From: Paracoccus sp. IB05
GTDB taxonomy: Bacteria > Pseudomonadota > Alphaproteobacteria > Rhodobacterales > Rhodobacteraceae
Assembly: GCF_016405985.1 (NCBI RefSeq)
Contig: NZ_JAEFCF010000013.1
Span: 48,836-112,835, forward strand
Length of the DNA: 64,000 bases
Direction: 5' to 3'
The position numbers and the translations under genes were made by a program. Under the pieces are notes generated by a model, which was given only the letters and a program-made list of their open reading frames with translations, was not told the DNA's origin and ran no database searches. This document shows, piece by piece, positions 63,536 to 64,000 of the stretch (its first letter is position 1; the number at the start of each line of letters is the position of its first letter).

Positions 63536-63915
63536 GATTGCACAGCTCTTGCCGGTTCCCGATGCCCCTGACAGGGCGATGCCTGAGCCTCGGCGTTACG
63601 CCCGCTCGCGATTTCGGCGAGTCGCTTTTCGATCAGAAGCCGGAAGCGGGCCTGCAGTGGTTCAAATCTCTCGTGCCGGACATAATGCCCACGCATCCGT
63701 GCAAACGTCTCCGCAACAAATGGATGCTTCACAGCTCTGGCAATCTCGATTCGTCCTGTTTCGATCAGTGCCTGCAGCCCTGGTTCAATGGCCTCAAACG
63801 CACGCGGCTCACCACGCGTATCGGTCCTTAGCACGCGCTCTGGCAGGACCATGCCAAGGTCGCATAGCCGCTTCGCATCCTTCACGCCGATGCAGCCATG
63901 AATCTGCAGATTCAT
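63439..63915 (-). pseudogene. N-terminal part of a TniB-like transposition ATPase, frameshifted
   Basis: The frame reads HPFVAETFARMRGHYVRHER, then ARFRLLIEKRLAEIASGRNAEA, then loses sense near 63585. A -1 shift there enters the frame with the Walker A SGASGTGKS. So one base was lost in a TniB-like gene. The partner transposase gene should lie to the right, where an IS21-type end begins. Confidence 0.6.
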
Positions 63916-63931
63916 AAGCGCGAGCCCAAGC

Positions 63932-64000
63932 TGTCAATCGGCGTGGAAAGCTGACCCCCTATCGGCGCGCAATATTGACCCCACCCGGCGGTCGGCGATC
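63932..64000. mobile_element. Left end of an IS21-family element (continues off window)
   Basis: Begins TGTCAATCGG and has two tandem subterminal motifs: TCGGCGTGGAAAGCTGACCCC-like and TCGGCGCGCAATATTGACCC-like, the repeat type found at IS21 ends. No transposase is within the window. Confidence 0.65.

Noticed and set aside
1..64000. CRISPR arrays, tRNA and rRNA genes
   Set aside because: No regularly spaced repeats and no tRNA or rRNA signature was seen on either strand; the only precise longer direct repeat is the 37-bp attachment pair.

Overview
The window is GC-rich and gene-dense. Its gene families (serC-serA with a structured leader, DUF817, PBP1C paired with an alpha-2-macroglobulin, MerR-linked beta-oxidation genes, an L-carnitine dehydrogenase-thioesterase fusion) point to an alphaproteobacterium, most likely order Rhodobacterales. 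This is a judgement from gene content; no rRNA or tRNA gene was found.

Left third (1-26 kb). Positions 1-11.6 kb hold a carbohydrate catabolic region: a glucose/mannose-type ABC transporter (binding protein, two permeases, ATPase) followed by a GMC oxidoreductase cut by the window edge, a LacI regulator, and a second minus-strand operon with a Gfo/Idh/MocA oxidoreductase, CoA-transferase, enoyl-CoA hydratase and aldehyde dehydrogenase. Similar AACGTT-centred palindromes precede both operons, so they look like one LacI regulon. Next come a CHAD protein, an alpha/beta hydrolase, a DUF817 membrane protein, a periplasmic phytase-like protein and a CorA transporter. From 18.4 to 26 kb lies a beta-oxidation cluster (FadB-type protein, cupin, thiolase, GST, acyl-CoA dehydrogenase) headed by a MerR regulator.

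Middle (26-43 kb). A hybrid histidine kinase with one degenerate receiver diverges from a large alpha-2-macroglobulin gene followed by pbpC. Then come a Ser/Thr-type phosphatase, 6-phosphogluconate dehydrogenase and the serC-serA operon.

Integrated element (42.73-52.29 kb). A 37-bp direct repeat (36/37 identical) bounds a 9.5-kb prophage-derived element with a tyrosine integrase beside the right repeat. The repeat lies in the serC mRNA leader, so the element separates serC from its native upstream region. It carries a frameshifted HTH replication-type gene, a Fic protein, two ribbon-helix-helix regulators around an operator array, a MerR-like gene under a long inverted repeat, a ClpP-like prohead protease, a major capsid protein, a probable excisionase and a tail-protein scrap. 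No terminase, portal or tail module is visible.

Right part (52.3-61 kb). A carnitine/crotonobetaine/gamma-butyrobetaine catabolic cluster: CdhR-type regulator, CdhC (BKACE), a small membrane protein, L-carnitine dehydrogenase fused to a betainyl-CoA thioesterase, CaiA-like acyl-CoA dehydrogenase, a SelW-like redox protein, an ADP-forming acyl-CoA synthetase and CaiD. Together they could convert carnitine precursors through CoA thioesters to L-carnitine and then to glycine betaine. The last 3 kb hold an ArsR-AHSA1-AHSA1 operon and a wrecked locus: a frameshifted TniB-like ATPase fused to an OsmC tail, next to the end of an IS21-type element.
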